Below are positions 5,993-6,050 of a DNA stretch of 6,050 bases, in pieces. Numbering within the stretch: the stretch's first letter is position 1; each line of letters starts with the position of its first letter. Position numbers and translations under genes: made by a program. Source of the DNA: JAJYIW01 sp036787065 (GTDB taxonomy: Bacteria > Chloroflexota > Anaerolineae > Anaerolineales > Anaerolineaceae). The notes beneath the pieces were generated by a model. It was not told the origin of the DNA and did not search any database. It was given only the letters and a program-made list of their open reading frames with translations. Location of the stretch: assembly GCA_036787065.1 (NCBI GenBank), contig DAIQPZ010000164.1, positions 1 through 6,050 of the forward strand, read 5' to 3'.

Positions 5993-5994
5993 AG

Positions 5995-6050
5995 TAACTA
6001 CTCAGCCATGAGGTGGAAGTTGCCGAATTTGATGTGTTTGCGGGTGCGGA
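5995..6050 (+). repeat. Hairpin repeat, copy 4, cut by the window end
   Basis: The left half of another copy. Aligned without gaps, 5995-6046 matches 4807-4858 of copy 3 at 44 of 52 positions, including the outer arm (TAACTACTCAGCCA against AAACTGCTCAGACA) and the core GTTGCCGAATTTGA. The right arm lies beyond the window. It is in the same orientation as the other three copies. Confidence 0.85.

Noticed and set aside
1981..6050. CRISPR array
   Set aside because: The repeats are palindromic, hundreds to thousands of bases apart and separated by genes, with no regular spacers.

Overview
The window reads as a piece of a moderate-GC bacterial chromosome, most likely Chloroflexota (Anaerolineae-like). 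This is an inference from gene style: a lipoprotein and a sortase with Thr/Pro/Ala-rich linkers (PTATPP, TLTPTP) next to a CBM9-like exported domain, a YbbN-type thioredoxin and a TRAM-type rRNA methyltransferase. There is no rRNA or other decisive marker. I found no tRNA, CRISPR array, transposase or phage gene.

Layout. 2-757 (+): 3' part of a thioredoxin-TPR protein (CnoX/YbbN type), cut by the window start. 758-857: two hairpins forming a probable bidirectional terminator between convergent genes. 858-1865 (-): lipoprotein with a long Thr/Ala linker and a CBM9-like domain. 1866-2166: divergent spacer with a promoter for each side and a large hairpin repeat between them. 2167-3102 (+): patatin-like phospholipase. 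3132-4367 (-): RlmD/RumA-type rRNA m5U methyltransferase, convergent with the patatin gene. 4368-4492: second hairpin repeat and the methyltransferase promoter. 4493-4729 (-): 78-residue single-pass membrane protein. 4730-4929: third and largest copy of the repeat. 4930-5844 (-): membrane-anchored sortase. 5845-6050: sortase promoter, an inverted repeat, and the left half of a fourth repeat copy that runs off the window.

The genes do not form an evident pathway. They are mostly single transcription units for envelope functions (lipoprotein, sortase, small membrane protein) and housekeeping functions (protein folding, rRNA modification), plus a lipase. Three minus-strand genes each have an exact TATAAT -10 box.

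The most notable non-coding signal is a family of hairpin repeats with four copies in about 4 kb, all in the same orientation and all in spacers. The arms differ between copies but co-vary, so pairing is preserved. This looks like a REP- or MITE-like family. Nothing in the window shows what mobilises it or what it does.
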